A DNA stretch of 57,794 nt, from contig NZ_JAGPOX010000053.1 in assembly GCF_019038435.1 (NCBI RefSeq), positions 1-57,794 of the forward strand. Reading direction: 5' to 3'. The notes beneath the pieces were generated by a model. It was not told the origin of the DNA. It saw only the letters and a program-made list of their open reading frames with translations, and made no database searches. Below are positions 26,146 to 34,573 of the stretch, piece by piece. Made by a program: the position numbers and the translations under genes. This DNA is from Nocardia alni. Lineage in GTDB: Bacteria > Actinomycetota > Actinomycetes > Mycobacteriales > Mycobacteriaceae. Within the stretch, counting starts at the first letter, position 1. The number at the start of each line of letters is the position of its first letter.

Positions 26146-26160
26146 CCGTACTTTGTACGG
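26146..26160. promoter_or_regulatory. Probable TetR operator, site 2
   Basis: CCGTACTTTGTACGG is a perfect 6-bp-arm palindrome with a TTT spacer, 18 bp before the LLM gene start and just before its GAGGAGG ribosome-binding site. It matches site 1 at 25230-25243. The position suggests steric repression. Confidence 0.7.
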
Positions 26161-26178
26161 AACTGAGGAGGTTCACTC

Positions 26179-27189
26179 ATGCGAATAGGCATCCGGATAC
26201 CGCCCTGCGCCCCGGCGAACGAGATCGCGCAGTTCGCTCTCGAGGTCGAACGCGCCGGTCTCGACGAAGTGTGGTTGCCGGACTCCCAGCTGCTGTGGCG
26301 GGATGTTTTCGCCGTGGCGGCGGCGGTCGCGGGCGTGACTTCGCGGATCAGGCTGGGCACCGCGGTGACCAATCTGGTCACGCGGCACCCGGCGGTGGTC
26401 GCCTCGGCCGCGCGGACCGTAGCGGAACTCGCGCCGGGACGATTCGTGCTCGGCGTCGGGGTCGGCAACAGCTCGGTCGGGCCGGTGGGGCTGCGTCCGT
26501 CGACCGGGGCCGAACTGCGCTCCCGGCTGGGTGTGGTGCGGGAACTGCTGTCCGGCCGGCGGGTCGACTTCGGCGGGGTACGTACCGGCCTGTGCGATCC
26601 GGTGCCGGTGCCGATCCATATGGCCGCGAGTGGGCCGCGTAATCTGCGGCTCGCCGGTGAGATCGCCGACGGCGCGATCCTGCTGTCGGGGGTGGCCCCC
26701 GAGCCCTTGGCCGCGGCCATCGCCGAGGTGCGGGCGGGCGCGGCCGGTCGTACGCCCGGTCCGATCACCGTGTCCGCGTTCTGCCGGATCACCGGCGATG
26801 TCGCCCGGGACGCGCGGGAGCTGAAGCCGGTCTGCCTCGGCATCGCACATAACGGCGGCGCGTCCTTTCTGGCCAAGGCGGGTGTGCGCGTCGCCGTGCC
26901 CGACCGGTTGCCCGCGAGCTATCCGGATCTGCTGCACGCGCAGGACTGGGACGCCGCCGTGCGCGCCTGTGACCCTTACGTCGACGACGATGCGGTCGCC
27001 GTGTTCGCCCGGGAGTTCTGCCTGTACGGCACCGCCGAGGAGATCCACACCCGGCTGCACGCGATCGAGAACGCGGGCGCCGAAGCCGTTTTCCTGCAAC
27101 ACGTCGGCTCCTACGACCTGCCGCGGCGCCTGCTGGCCGACGTCGCCGGCCATCTGACGCCGCGGCTGCGCGCACCTGTATCGGGCTGA
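26179..27189 (+). CDS. LLM-class flavin-dependent oxidoreductase
   Basis: 336-aa luciferase-like monooxygenase/F420- or FMN-dependent oxidoreductase. The TIM-barrel starts MRIGIRIPPCAP; family segments are FALEVERAGLDEVWLPDSQLLWRD (residues 15-38), SRIRLGTAVTNLVTRHPAVVASAARTVAEL (55-84) and GRFVLGVGVGNSS (86-98). GAGGAGG precedes the ATG. It lies downstream of a TetR gene and before an IclR gene at the left end of the catabolic block. In such blocks these enzymes hydroxylate or reduce ring or ketone substrates; the cofactor and reaction are not determined. Confidence 0.88.
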   Translation: MRIGIRIPPCAPANEIAQFALEVERAGLDEVWLPDSQLLWRDVFAVAAAVAGVTSRIRLGTAVTNLVTRHPAVVASAARTVAELAPGRFVLGVGVGNSSVGPVGLRPSTGAELRSRLGVVRELLSGRRVDFGGVRTGLCDPVPVPIHMAASGPRNLRLAGEIADGAILLSGVAPEPLAAAIAEVRAGAAGRTPGPITVSAFCRITGDVARDARELKPVCLGIAHNGGASFLAKAGVRVAVPDRLPASYPDLLHAQDWDAAVRACDPYVDDDAVAVFAREFCLYGTAEEIHTRLHAIENAGAEAVFLQHVGSYDLPRRLLADVAGHLTPRLRAPVSG

Positions 27190-27236
27190 ATGTCATTGCG
27201 GCATAAAATAGTTCGTCTGGTTGAGAAGGTAACATC

Positions 27237-28085
27237 ATGACAGCAGCGATGACGGCCCCGCAGGGCAGTGCGCAGGATCCGATGAACTCGGTGCTGGGCA
27301 AGGCCCGTCTGATTCTGGAGGCGTTCGGGCCCTTGGACATCGAGCTCTCGTTGACCGACCTCGCTCGGCGCAGCGGGGTGCCCAAGGCCAGCGTGCACCG
27401 GCTGGCCCAGGAGTTGCTGGCGTGGGGAATGCTCGAACGCAGCGGCACCAACTATCGGCTGGGCCTGCGGTTGTTCGAGCTCGGCCAGCGCGTGCCCCGT
27501 AACCGCATCCTGCGCGAGGCGGCGCTGCCGTACATGGAAGACCTGCTGATGGCTACCGGGGAGACCGTGCACCTGGCCGTGCACGATGGGCTCGACGTGC
27601 TGTACATCGAGAAGATCATCGGGCATCGCGGGCTGAACAAGAAGTCCCGGGTGGCCGGGCGGCTGCCGTTGTACTGCACCGCGACAGGCAAAGTCCTGCT
27701 GGCGTATTCGCCGGACGGCCTGTTTCAGGAGGTGGCCCGGCAGGGCTTCACCGCGATGACAGCCAGGACCACGATGTCCGCCGGTCGGCTTCGCGGGCAG
27801 CTGGACAAGATCCGCCAGGACGGGATGGCCTTGGAAACCGAGGAGGTCAAGCTCGGCTACCTCAGCCTGGCCGTGCCGGTGTTCAGCAGTCACGGCGCCT
27901 TGGCGGCATCGCTGTCGCTGACCGGACCGACCACGCGGCTGGATGTGCGGCGCTGCGTCGGCCCGTTGCGCTCCGCGGCCGCCGGGATCACTCGGGCGCT
28001 ACAGCAGCTGACCTGCCTGGGGCCGGATACCGGCTGCCCGCCGGGTGTGTGCGCGGCGGCCTCATGTCCACGGCGGATTCGGTGA
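27237..28085 (+). CDS. IclR-family transcriptional regulator (1)
   Basis: 282-aa regulator: winged helix-turn-helix at residues 17-80 (NSVLGKARLILEAFG...LSLTDLARRSGVPKASVHRLAQEL) and an effector-binding domain at 95-255 (GETVHLAVHDGLDVLYIEKI...LPLYCTATGKVLLAY...EEVKLGYLSLAVPV). It is a paralogue of the IclR at 42026-42808; both share NSVLGK, HRL, YRLG-RLFELGQRV and GETV. The last 98 bp overlap the end of the convergent acyl-CoA ligase gene. Its C terminus after residue 260 is longer than in the paralogue and Cys-rich. It is a candidate binder of the TCCGCTCAGYGGA-type operators in the block. Confidence 0.92.
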   Translation: MTAAMTAPQGSAQDPMNSVLGKARLILEAFGPLDIELSLTDLARRSGVPKASVHRLAQELLAWGMLERSGTNYRLGLRLFELGQRVPRNRILREAALPYMEDLLMATGETVHLAVHDGLDVLYIEKIIGHRGLNKKSRVAGRLPLYCTATGKVLLAYSPDGLFQEVARQGFTAMTARTTMSAGRLRGQLDKIRQDGMALETEEVKLGYLSLAVPVFSSHGALAASLSLTGPTTRLDVRRCVGPLRSAAAGITRALQQLTCLGPDTGCPPGVCAAASCPRRIR

Positions 28086-29556
28086 CGCCGCGTCGGCGCA
28101 GTTCCGCCTTGGCGATCTTGCCGGTCTCGGTGAGCGGCAGCGCGGCCACCACGTCCACGTAACGCGGCACCGCGAAATACGGCAGATCCCGGGCACAGTG
28201 CGCGAGCAACTCGGCCAGGTCGAGGTCGTGCCCGGCGCGCGGCGTCACGGCGATCATCACCTCGTCCTCGGCGAGTTCGGACGCGACCGCGAAGGCCGCG
28301 ACCGCGGCCACCGCGGGATGCGTGGCCACGGCGTGCTCCACCTCGAACGAGGAGATGTTCTCCCCGCGCCGCCGGATGACGTCCTTGATCCGGTCGACGA
28401 AGCGATACCAGCCGTCCGGCTCGCGGACCACCCGGTCTCCGGTGTGCAGCCACAGGTTTCGCCAGGATCGCGCGGTGGCCTCCGGCTGATCCCAGTAGCC
28501 GGTGGCGAACGCGTACGGATTGTCATGGCGGAGAACAAGTTCGCCAGGTACACCGTCCGGGACCGGGTGGTCGTCGTCCACTACCCGCGCGGTGAAGCCG
28601 TTCAGCACACGCCCGAGATATCCGGGCCGGGTGTGTGCGGTGTCGGTGCCGATCACGAGATTGGTTTCGGTGCTGCCGAATCCGTCCACCAGCCGCACTC
28701 CGAACCGCTCCCGGAACGGCTCGCACAGCGCGGCCGGGGAGGCCGGGGCCAGCGCGCGCCAGGCCCGGTGGGCGCGGTCGTGTTCACCCGGCGGCTGGGC
28801 CAGCAGCATCGGGACCATGGCGCCCAGTAGGTAGGTCACGGTGGCGCCGGAAGCGGTCACCTCGTGCCAGAACCGGGACGCGGAGAACCGCTGGCCCAGA
28901 ACGAATTCCGCGCCCGCGACGAGCGCCTGAACGAAGGCGCTGAGCGCGTTGGTGTGGAACAGCGGCAGGCAGGTGTACAGCACGTCGTCCGCGGTGATCT
29001 CGAGTGCTGAGCCGACACTGCGGCCCCACCAATAGAACTGGGCGTGCGGACAGCAGACGCCCTTCGGGCCGCCCGTGGTGCCCGAGGTGAACAGGATCGC
29101 CGCCGAATCACCCGGCCGCACATCGGCCGGCGGCAGGGGATCGGCATCGGCGAGGTGGCGCATCGGCTCGTCGTCCAGCACCCAGGGTGTGCCGGGCCAG
29201 TCATCCGGAAGGACAGTCACCAGCTCGGCCTCGACCATCAGGTGGCCGGTCCGCACCCGCTCGAGCACGGCCCGCAGGCTCGCGCCGCGCAATGCGGTGT
29301 TGAGCGGCGCCACGGTCGCGCCCAGCCACGCGCAGCCCAGCATCAGATCCAGCAACTCCACCCGGTTGGACACCAGCGCTGCCACCCGGTCGCCCGGCGC
29401 CACCCCGGCGGCGCGCAGCGCCCCGGCCGTGCGGGCGGCCATATCCCGCGTCTCGCGATAGGTGCGGGCGACGGTGGCGGTGCGCAGCAGCGGCTTGTCG
29501 CCGAACTGTGCGGCCCGCGTCTCGAGCAGCGTCGGCAGGGTCAGCGGCGGAGTCAT
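27988..29556 (-). CDS. Acyl-CoA ligase, AMP-forming (CaiC-like)
   Basis: 522-aa ANL-superfamily ligase forming an acyl-CoA from a carboxylate, ATP and CoA. The AMP motif AILFTSGTTGGPKGVCC is near residues 152-168, DGFGSTETN near 290, the hinge YRFVDRIKDVIRRRGENIS near 390-408 and the lysine motif LPLTETGKIAKAELRRRG near 485-502. It resembles crotonobetaine/carnitine- or aromatic-acid-CoA ligases rather than FadD12. It is divergent from the NCS1 permease gene; the gap holds an operator also present before the Rieske gene, placing it in the same regulon. The 3' end overlaps the IclR gene on the other strand. Confidence 0.9.
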   Translation of the reverse strand: MTPPLTLPTLLETRAAQFGDKPLLRTATVARTYRETRDMAARTAGALRAAGVAPGDRVAALVSNRVELLDLMLGCAWLGATVAPLNTALRGASLRAVLERVRTGHLMVEAELVTVLPDDWPGTPWVLDDEPMRHLADADPLPPADVRPGDSAAILFTSGTTGGPKGVCCPHAQFYWWGRSVGSALEITADDVLYTCLPLFHTNALSAFVQALVAGAEFVLGQRFSASRFWHEVTASGATVTYLLGAMVPMLLAQPPGEHDRAHRAWRALAPASPAALCEPFRERFGVRLVDGFGSTETNLVIGTDTAHTRPGYLGRVLNGFTARVVDDDHPVPDGVPGELVLRHDNPYAFATGYWDQPEATARSWRNLWLHTGDRVVREPDGWYRFVDRIKDVIRRRGENISSFEVEHAVATHPAVAAVAAFAVASELAEDEVMIAVTPRAGHDLDLAELLAHCARDLPYFAVPRYVDVVAALPLTETGKIAKAELRRRGVTESAVDMRPPRTHPAGSRYPAPGRSAAVAPE

Positions 29557-29600
29557 CGGCCGATGCTAAGAGCTGATCGGGCGGGCCGTCGGCGTGGCCG

Positions 29601-29615
29601 GTCCGGTGAGCGGAC
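29601..29615. promoter_or_regulatory. IclR-type operator at the ligase/permease divergent promoter
   Basis: GTCCGGTGAGCGGAC has 5-bp arms GTCCG/CGGAC. It shares CGGTGAGCGGAC with the site at 35754-35768 and, read on the other strand, GTCCGCTCA with the site at 35712-35731. It lies 45 bp before the ligase start and 150 bp before the permease start. Confidence 0.55.
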
Positions 29616-29764
29616 TGGGGGCGTTGCCGGTCGGAATTCCCGGTCGAATAATCGGCCGATCTTTACTACTGCAAAGGCGCTTTCGTCATGAACCACACCC
29701 ATAGGACGAGTGCGGTTGCGGCACAATCGGTTCCGGCCGCATGGCCGAGCCAGGAGGCAAGATC

Positions 29765-31189
29765 GTGCTCGAAGTATCCACCAGCGGCGATTCGCTCGCT
29801 GCGGCAATCGACGACAATTCACTGAATCCCGTTCCGCAGGAACAGCGGAAGTCCGGATGGTATCTCTCGTGGCTTCCTGCCGGGGTCGCCACCTCACTGC
29901 TCCAGCTGACGATCGCGGGCAGTATCACCGCGTTGGTCGGTTCGGTCCTGGGGCTGGTGACCGGGGCGCTGGTCGGCACGTTCATCCTGGTGCTGGGCTG
30001 GCTGTTCGGCAACATCGCCAAGACCGAGGGGTTGTCCAGCACGGTGCTGCCCCGGCTCTACGGTCTCGGGCTGCGCGGCTCGGCGATTTCGTCGCTGGCC
30101 TTCGCCATCATGATCATCGGGCTGCTGGCGAGCGAGAATGTGCTGCTCTACAACGGAACCCTGTTCGCACTGGGCTGGCACGACTCGATCGGCGTGCGTG
30201 TGCTGATCTACGGGGTCCTCACCGTGCTGTGGGTGGTGCTGAGCATGTTCGGCATCCGGGTGGTGGCCCGGACCTCCACGGTGCTGGTGATCCTGTTCTT
30301 CGGGCTGCTCGCCTTCATGATGGTGAAGATCTACAGCGAGTCCGGAGCGAGTCTCGCGTCGGCGTTCACCCAGGCCAGCACCATGGCGACGGGCACCCGG
30401 TCGGACCATCTGATCACCGTGATCGGGATGCTGGGCGGGCAGGGCGGTGCGCTGATCCTGGTCAACGGCGACTACTGCCGGTACGCGCGCGGTACGCGGG
30501 CGGTGGGCGCGGTCAGCCTGGCCGGGGTGATCATGCTGGACATCGTCGGGATCGCGCTGGGCGTCGTCGTACTGACCGGCGGCAACAAACTCGTCGGCCA
30601 GTATCTGGTGGCGCACGGCAGGGCCACCGGATCGACGGCGTTCGCCGCGGCCAACGATGTCGCCGCGCACAATACCGGCGCGTACTTCATCATCCTGTCC
30701 ACCGGCGTCGGCTACGCGCTGATGTGCGTGGCCCAGGCGAAAGTTCAGGTGCTGAACACCTATTCGGCCTCGCTCGCGCTGTCCAACCTCTACCACGTGC
30801 TGACCGGTCGGCACCCGAACCGGCTGGTGATGATCCTGTTGGCCAACGTGATCTGTCTGCTGATGATCGCGGCCGGTGTATTCGACAAGCTGTCCGGATT
30901 CCTCAGCGTGCTCGGCATCGTGGTGATCGGTTTCATCTCGCTCGCGGTGGCCGACTTCTACATCGTCGGCAGAGGCAAGCGTCGCGAGCTCGGAGAGGTG
31001 GAGACGGTCAACTGGGCCGGGGTGCTCGCCTTGGTATTCGCCTCGGTCGTGGCGTATGCGCTGGTGCGCGGCGGGGTCTTCCCGTTCGGGTTCATCACCT
31101 CGACAGTCCTTGTGCTGGTGGTATATCCGGTGCTGCGCTCCACGGTGCTCAAACCACGTGTGGCGCAGCCCGTGGCAGTCGCGTCGTGA
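29765..31189 (+). CDS. NCS1-family permease (cytosine/purine/hydantoin type)
   Basis: 474-aa integral membrane transporter with about twelve helices, importing a nucleobase-like or other N-containing small molecule with H+ or Na+. Family features are WYLSWLPAGVATSLLQLTIAG near the first helix, GNIAKTEGLSS, GMLGGQGGALILVNGDYCRYAR near residues 228-249 and VLNTYSASLALSNLY near 335-349. The start is set at GTG 29765 because GGAGG lies seven bases before it; an ATG at 29741 lacks such a site. Its stop overlaps the CoA-transferase start by 4 bp (GTGA). The location in a degradation block implies uptake of the pathway substrate. Confidence 0.87.
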   Translation: MLEVSTSGDSLAAAIDDNSLNPVPQEQRKSGWYLSWLPAGVATSLLQLTIAGSITALVGSVLGLVTGALVGTFILVLGWLFGNIAKTEGLSSTVLPRLYGLGLRGSAISSLAFAIMIIGLLASENVLLYNGTLFALGWHDSIGVRVLIYGVLTVLWVVLSMFGIRVVARTSTVLVILFFGLLAFMMVKIYSESGASLASAFTQASTMATGTRSDHLITVIGMLGGQGGALILVNGDYCRYARGTRAVGAVSLAGVIMLDIVGIALGVVVLTGGNKLVGQYLVAHGRATGSTAFAAANDVAAHNTGAYFIILSTGVGYALMCVAQAKVQVLNTYSASLALSNLYHVLTGRHPNRLVMILLANVICLLMIAAGVFDKLSGFLSVLGIVVIGFISLAVADFYIVGRGKRRELGEVETVNWAGVLALVFASVVAYALVRGGVFPFGFITSTVLVLVVYPVLRSTVLKPRVAQPVAVAS

Positions 31190-33408
31190 CGCTGCGGGTA
31201 CTGGATCTCGGCGACGAGCTGGCGTATCAGGGCGCGCGACTGCTGGTCGGACTGGGCGCCGAGGTGGTCCGGGTCGATTCCGATGAGGGGATCGACCCGG
31301 CCGCGCGAGCACACTGGCACGCCGGAAAGCGCTGGGTCCGTGGCGATCTGGACGATCTGGCCGGCCGTGCGGATGTGGTGCTGGAGAGCGGCCCGGTCGT
31401 CTCGCTACGCGGTGTGCTGCCGGACGGGACCTCCCGCTGGCCGCATGCGGTGCACGTGGTACTCACCCCGTTCGGGCTGACCGGTCCTCGTCGCGACTGG
31501 CAGGCCGATGATCTGGTCCTGGCCTCGGCGGGCGGTATGACCTGGCTGGGCGGGCACGCCGACCGCCAGCCCAAGGCGCCGCCTCGGGAACAGGCCATGC
31601 AGGTGGCCGGGGTGCACGCCGCCATCGCCGCGTTGCTGGGCGTGCTGGCCGGTGGCGGGCAGCTGATCGATGTGTCCGCGCAGGAGGCGGTGGCAGCGAC
31701 ACTGGAGACCGCGGCGATCTCCTGGATTCATGCCGGACGGTACCCCGTGCGCAACGGCGGTGTGTACGACCATGTCGCGCACCGGATCTTCGAGGCGGCG
31801 GACGGCTATGTGGCCGGGGGATATTCGGGCAGCGAGCGCATGTGGACGGATCTGCTCGCCTGGCTGGCCGAATCCGGCGAGGCGGCGGACCTGCTCGGCG
31901 AGCGGTGGCGCGATCCGGTCGTGCGCTGGCAAGGCCGCCCGCACGTGGACGACGTGGTCGCACGGTTCGTCGCCGAGCGCAAGGCGGGTGAGATCGCCGA
32001 GCAGGGCCGGGCACGGTCGCTGCCCTGGGCGGAGGTGATGCCACCCTCGCGCCTGCTCGACAATCCGCAACTGCGGTCACGGAATTTCTTCATCACGATA
32101 CCCGGGGTGGGGCAGGACGCCGGATTTCCTTGGGACGCACCGGGTTTGCCCCGGCCGGTCGTGCTGGCCCCGCTGCTGGAAGCCGCCGACGTGTGGGCCA
32201 CCCCGACCAGCCCCCGTCCGTCTCGCGGGGGCGCGCGGGCGCTGGACGGAGTCCGGGTGCTCGATCTGACCTGGGTGCTGGCCGGGCCGTACGCGACCAA
32301 GCAGCTGGCCGAGCACGGTGCGGAGGTGATCAAGATCGAGTCGAAACATCGGCACGATCCGACCCGATTCGCGCCCTCGATGCGGCTGCGGCCCGGAGCC
32401 GGCCCGGACGACAGCGGCTACTTTCTCAATTTCAACCGGAACAAACGCAGCGTCGCGCTGAATCTACGCACCGAAGAAGGACAGCGGCTGCTACGCGAAT
32501 TGTCCGCGCACTGCGATGTGGTGGTCGAGAACTTCAGTCCGGGCGTCCTTTCGAAATGGGGTATGGACTACGCCTCGCTGCGGGAACGCAATCCCGGGGT
32601 GATCCTGGTATCCATGTCGGGCGTCGGGCAGAGCGGGCCGTGGCGGACCGCGGTGACTTTCGCGGACACCCTCGCGGCCATGTCCGGTCTGTCCAGCGAG
32701 ACAGCCGATCCGGGTGAACCCCCGCAGGGGCTGACCTTCGGCCTGGGTGACATGGTGGCCGCCAACGCGGCCGTGCTGGCCACACTGGACCTGCTGATCC
32801 GGGGCCACGGCGGGCACGTCGACCTGTCCCAGCTCGAGGCGATGGCCGCGACCATGGGCCCAGCGGTACTCGATCGGCGCCGGTCCGATTACCGCACGGC
32901 CGAACGCCCGAATCGCTCGGATTCGGGCGTGCCGCGTGGTGTCTATCCCTGTGCGGGGCAAGATCGTTGGATCGCGATCTCGGTGCGCACCGAGGCGCAG
33001 TGGCAGGTGCTGCGCGGCCTGGCCGGGCTGCCCTCGCCGCCGGATCGCAGGGCGGCCGAGGACGCGATCGATGCCGCGCTCGCGGCGTGGACGTGCGGTC
33101 AGGACGCGCACGAGTTGGCTACCCGGTTACAGGCAGTGGGTGTTCCCGCGGCCTCGGTTGCCACCGGCCGGGACCTGGTCGAGGCCGACGAGCACTTGGC
33201 CGCCCGGGGTTTCTATCCGGTACTCGACCATCCGATCGCGGGCCCGGTCAGGCACGAGGGCATCGTGCCGCGCCTGTCGGCGACCCCGGGTGCGCTGACC
33301 GCCCCGGCTCCGCTGCTGGGCCAGGATACCGCCGCGGTGCTGCGCGAACTGCTCGGCCTGGATGAAAAGCATGTGGCCGCATTGGAAGCCGATGGGGTAA
33401 CGGAGTGA
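31186..33408 (+). CDS. Two-domain type III (CaiB/Frc) CoA-transferase
   Basis: 740-aa fusion of two CaiB/BaiF-type CoA-transferase domains, about residues 1-345 and 350-740. The second domain is canonical: LDGVRVLDLTWVLAGPYATKQLAEHGAEVIKIE, RNKRSVALNL, and the catalytic Asp at about residue 522 in TFGLGDMVAANAAV. The first domain is degenerate: the N-terminal strand reads RVLDLGDELAYQGARLLVGLGAEVVRVD, and the Asp position is Gln139 in EQAMQVAG. Such proteins fold as a pseudo-dimer with one active site. It starts at GTG overlapping the permease stop. The role is to move CoA onto a pathway carboxylate. Confidence 0.88.
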   Translation: MTLRVLDLGDELAYQGARLLVGLGAEVVRVDSDEGIDPAARAHWHAGKRWVRGDLDDLAGRADVVLESGPVVSLRGVLPDGTSRWPHAVHVVLTPFGLTGPRRDWQADDLVLASAGGMTWLGGHADRQPKAPPREQAMQVAGVHAAIAALLGVLAGGGQLIDVSAQEAVAATLETAAISWIHAGRYPVRNGGVYDHVAHRIFEAADGYVAGGYSGSERMWTDLLAWLAESGEAADLLGERWRDPVVRWQGRPHVDDVVARFVAERKAGEIAEQGRARSLPWAEVMPPSRLLDNPQLRSRNFFITIPGVGQDAGFPWDAPGLPRPVVLAPLLEAADVWATPTSPRPSRGGARALDGVRVLDLTWVLAGPYATKQLAEHGAEVIKIESKHRHDPTRFAPSMRLRPGAGPDDSGYFLNFNRNKRSVALNLRTEEGQRLLRELSAHCDVVVENFSPGVLSKWGMDYASLRERNPGVILVSMSGVGQSGPWRTAVTFADTLAAMSGLSSETADPGEPPQGLTFGLGDMVAANAAVLATLDLLIRGHGGHVDLSQLEAMAATMGPAVLDRRRSDYRTAERPNRSDSGVPRGVYPCAGQDRWIAISVRTEAQWQVLRGLAGLPSPPDRRAAEDAIDAALAAWTCGQDAHELATRLQAVGVPAASVATGRDLVEADEHLAARGFYPVLDHPIAGPVRHEGIVPRLSATPGALTAPAPLLGQDTAAVLRELLGLDEKHVAALEADGVTE

Positions 33409-33483
33409 TCGGCCTCCGGCCGCTTCGGTGCGGCAGGACGATGCCGCAGTCGAAGGCGAGGCATGGAACGAAGGGAGTATCGG

Positions 33484-34251
33484 ATGAGTGTGTTGCGAAT
33501 GAGCCGAGAGGACGGGGTGGCGACGATTCGGATCGACCGTCCGCCGGCGAACGCGGTCGATCCGGCGATGATCGGGGAGTTCCTGGCCACCCTGCCGCCA
33601 CTGGTGAACGATCCCGCGGTGCGGTGCATCGTGATCACCGGGACCGGGCGGTTCTTCGTCGCAGGTGCGGATATCGCGGTGATGCGGGATCTGTCGGCGG
33701 GCAACCAGGCGCAGATGCGGCGCTGGATCGAGGTGCAGCGGATGCTCGAGCTGGCGCCCAAGCCGGTCGTCGCGGCGCTGAACGGGCATGCGCTCGGGGG
33801 CGGCGCGGAGCTGTCGCTGGCCTGCGATCTGCGGATCATGTCGGAGGCGGCGACCTTCGGTTTCCCGGAGATCGCCCTCGGGCTGTTTCCGGGGGCGGGA
33901 GGAAGTCAGCGGTTGCCCCGGCTGCTCGGCCCGCACCTGGCCAAGCGGCTGATGATCGAGGGCGAGCGGCTGAGCCCGCGCCGGGCACTGGACATCGGCC
34001 TGGTCGACTTCGTCGTTGCCGCAGGTGAATTCGAGGAGGCCGTGGCCGAGCGGGCGCGGGAACTCGCGACCCGTCCGACCGCGGCGATCGGCCTGCTGAA
34101 GCAGGTGGTGGACGAGGGCTACGGCCTTCCGATCGAGCAGGCCCTCGCCCGCGAGGAGGCGGGCGTCCTCGAGCTGACGCACACCGCGGACGCGGCCGAG
34201 GGCCTGCAAGCCTTTCTGGACAAACGCGAACCGGTATTCACGGGCCGGTGA
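33484..34251 (+). CDS. Enoyl-CoA hydratase/isomerase (crotonase family)
   Basis: 255-aa crotonase-fold protein. The oxyanion segment FFVAGADIAVM is near residues 57-67, the first catalytic Glu is in GHALGGGAELSLACDLRI near 101-118 and the second in FGFPEIALGLFPGAGGSQRLPR near 123-144, so hydratase activity is expected. The ATG at 33484 with GGGAG upstream is preferred to the one at 33463. It lies 75 bp behind the CoA-transferase gene and overlaps the end of the convergent ferredoxin gene by 14 bp. Probably acts on the CoA thioester made by the transferase or ligase. Confidence 0.92.
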   Translation: MSVLRMSREDGVATIRIDRPPANAVDPAMIGEFLATLPPLVNDPAVRCIVITGTGRFFVAGADIAVMRDLSAGNQAQMRRWIEVQRMLELAPKPVVAALNGHALGGGAELSLACDLRIMSEAATFGFPEIALGLFPGAGGSQRLPRLLGPHLAKRLMIEGERLSPRRALDIGLVDFVVAAGEFEEAVAERARELATRPTAAIGLLKQVVDEGYGLPIEQALAREEAGVLELTHTADAAEGLQAFLDKREPVFTGR

Positions 34252-34570
34252 AACCGGCGACCAGGGGAGTGTCGACGCCCACCTCACCCACCGTCGCCGC
34301 GCCGCCGGGATCGCCGAGCGGCGCGGCGCGGCCGGGCAGGGTTTCGCTGAAGAAGGCGATCGAGTCGGCGACGAACGCGTCGTCGCGCGCCTTGCGGTCC
34401 ACGAAGATCGCGTCTACCGGACATTCGGGTTCACACGCACCGCAGTCGATGCATTCGTTGACATTGATGTAGCTCTTGCGCTCGCCGACGTAGATGGCGT
34501 CCACCGGGCACACGTCCAAGCAGGCGCGGTCGGTCACGTCGATGCAGTTGGCGCCGATCACATAGGGCAT
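34238..34570 (-). CDS. 7Fe ferredoxin, FdxA type
   Basis: 110-aa ferredoxin. Cysteines C9, C17 and C50 match the [3Fe-4S] ligands and C21, C40, C43 and C46 the [4Fe-4S] ligands of Azotobacter-type seven-iron ferredoxins (CIDCGACEPECPVDAI). The C-terminal 45 residues are an extension beyond the cluster domain. AAAAGGAA precedes the ATG, 3 bp after the stop of the reductase gene, so the two are co-transcribed and form an NAD(P)H-to-ferredoxin electron chain. With the divergent Rieske gene it would supply the oxygenase; a [2Fe-2S] ferredoxin is more usual for that role. Confidence 0.93.
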   Translation of the reverse strand: MPYVIGANCIDVTDRACLDVCPVDAIYVGERKSYINVNECIDCGACEPECPVDAIFVDRKARDDAFVADSIAFFSETLPGRAAPLGDPGGAATVGEVGVDTPLVAGFTGP

Positions 34571-34573
34571 GGT

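Noticed and set aside
29710..31185. Long rightward frame that would extend the CoA-transferase upstream to 29710
   Set aside because: The segment is Arg/Gly-rich out-of-frame translation of the NCS1 permease gene; the transferase starts at GTG 31186 overlapping the permease stop.
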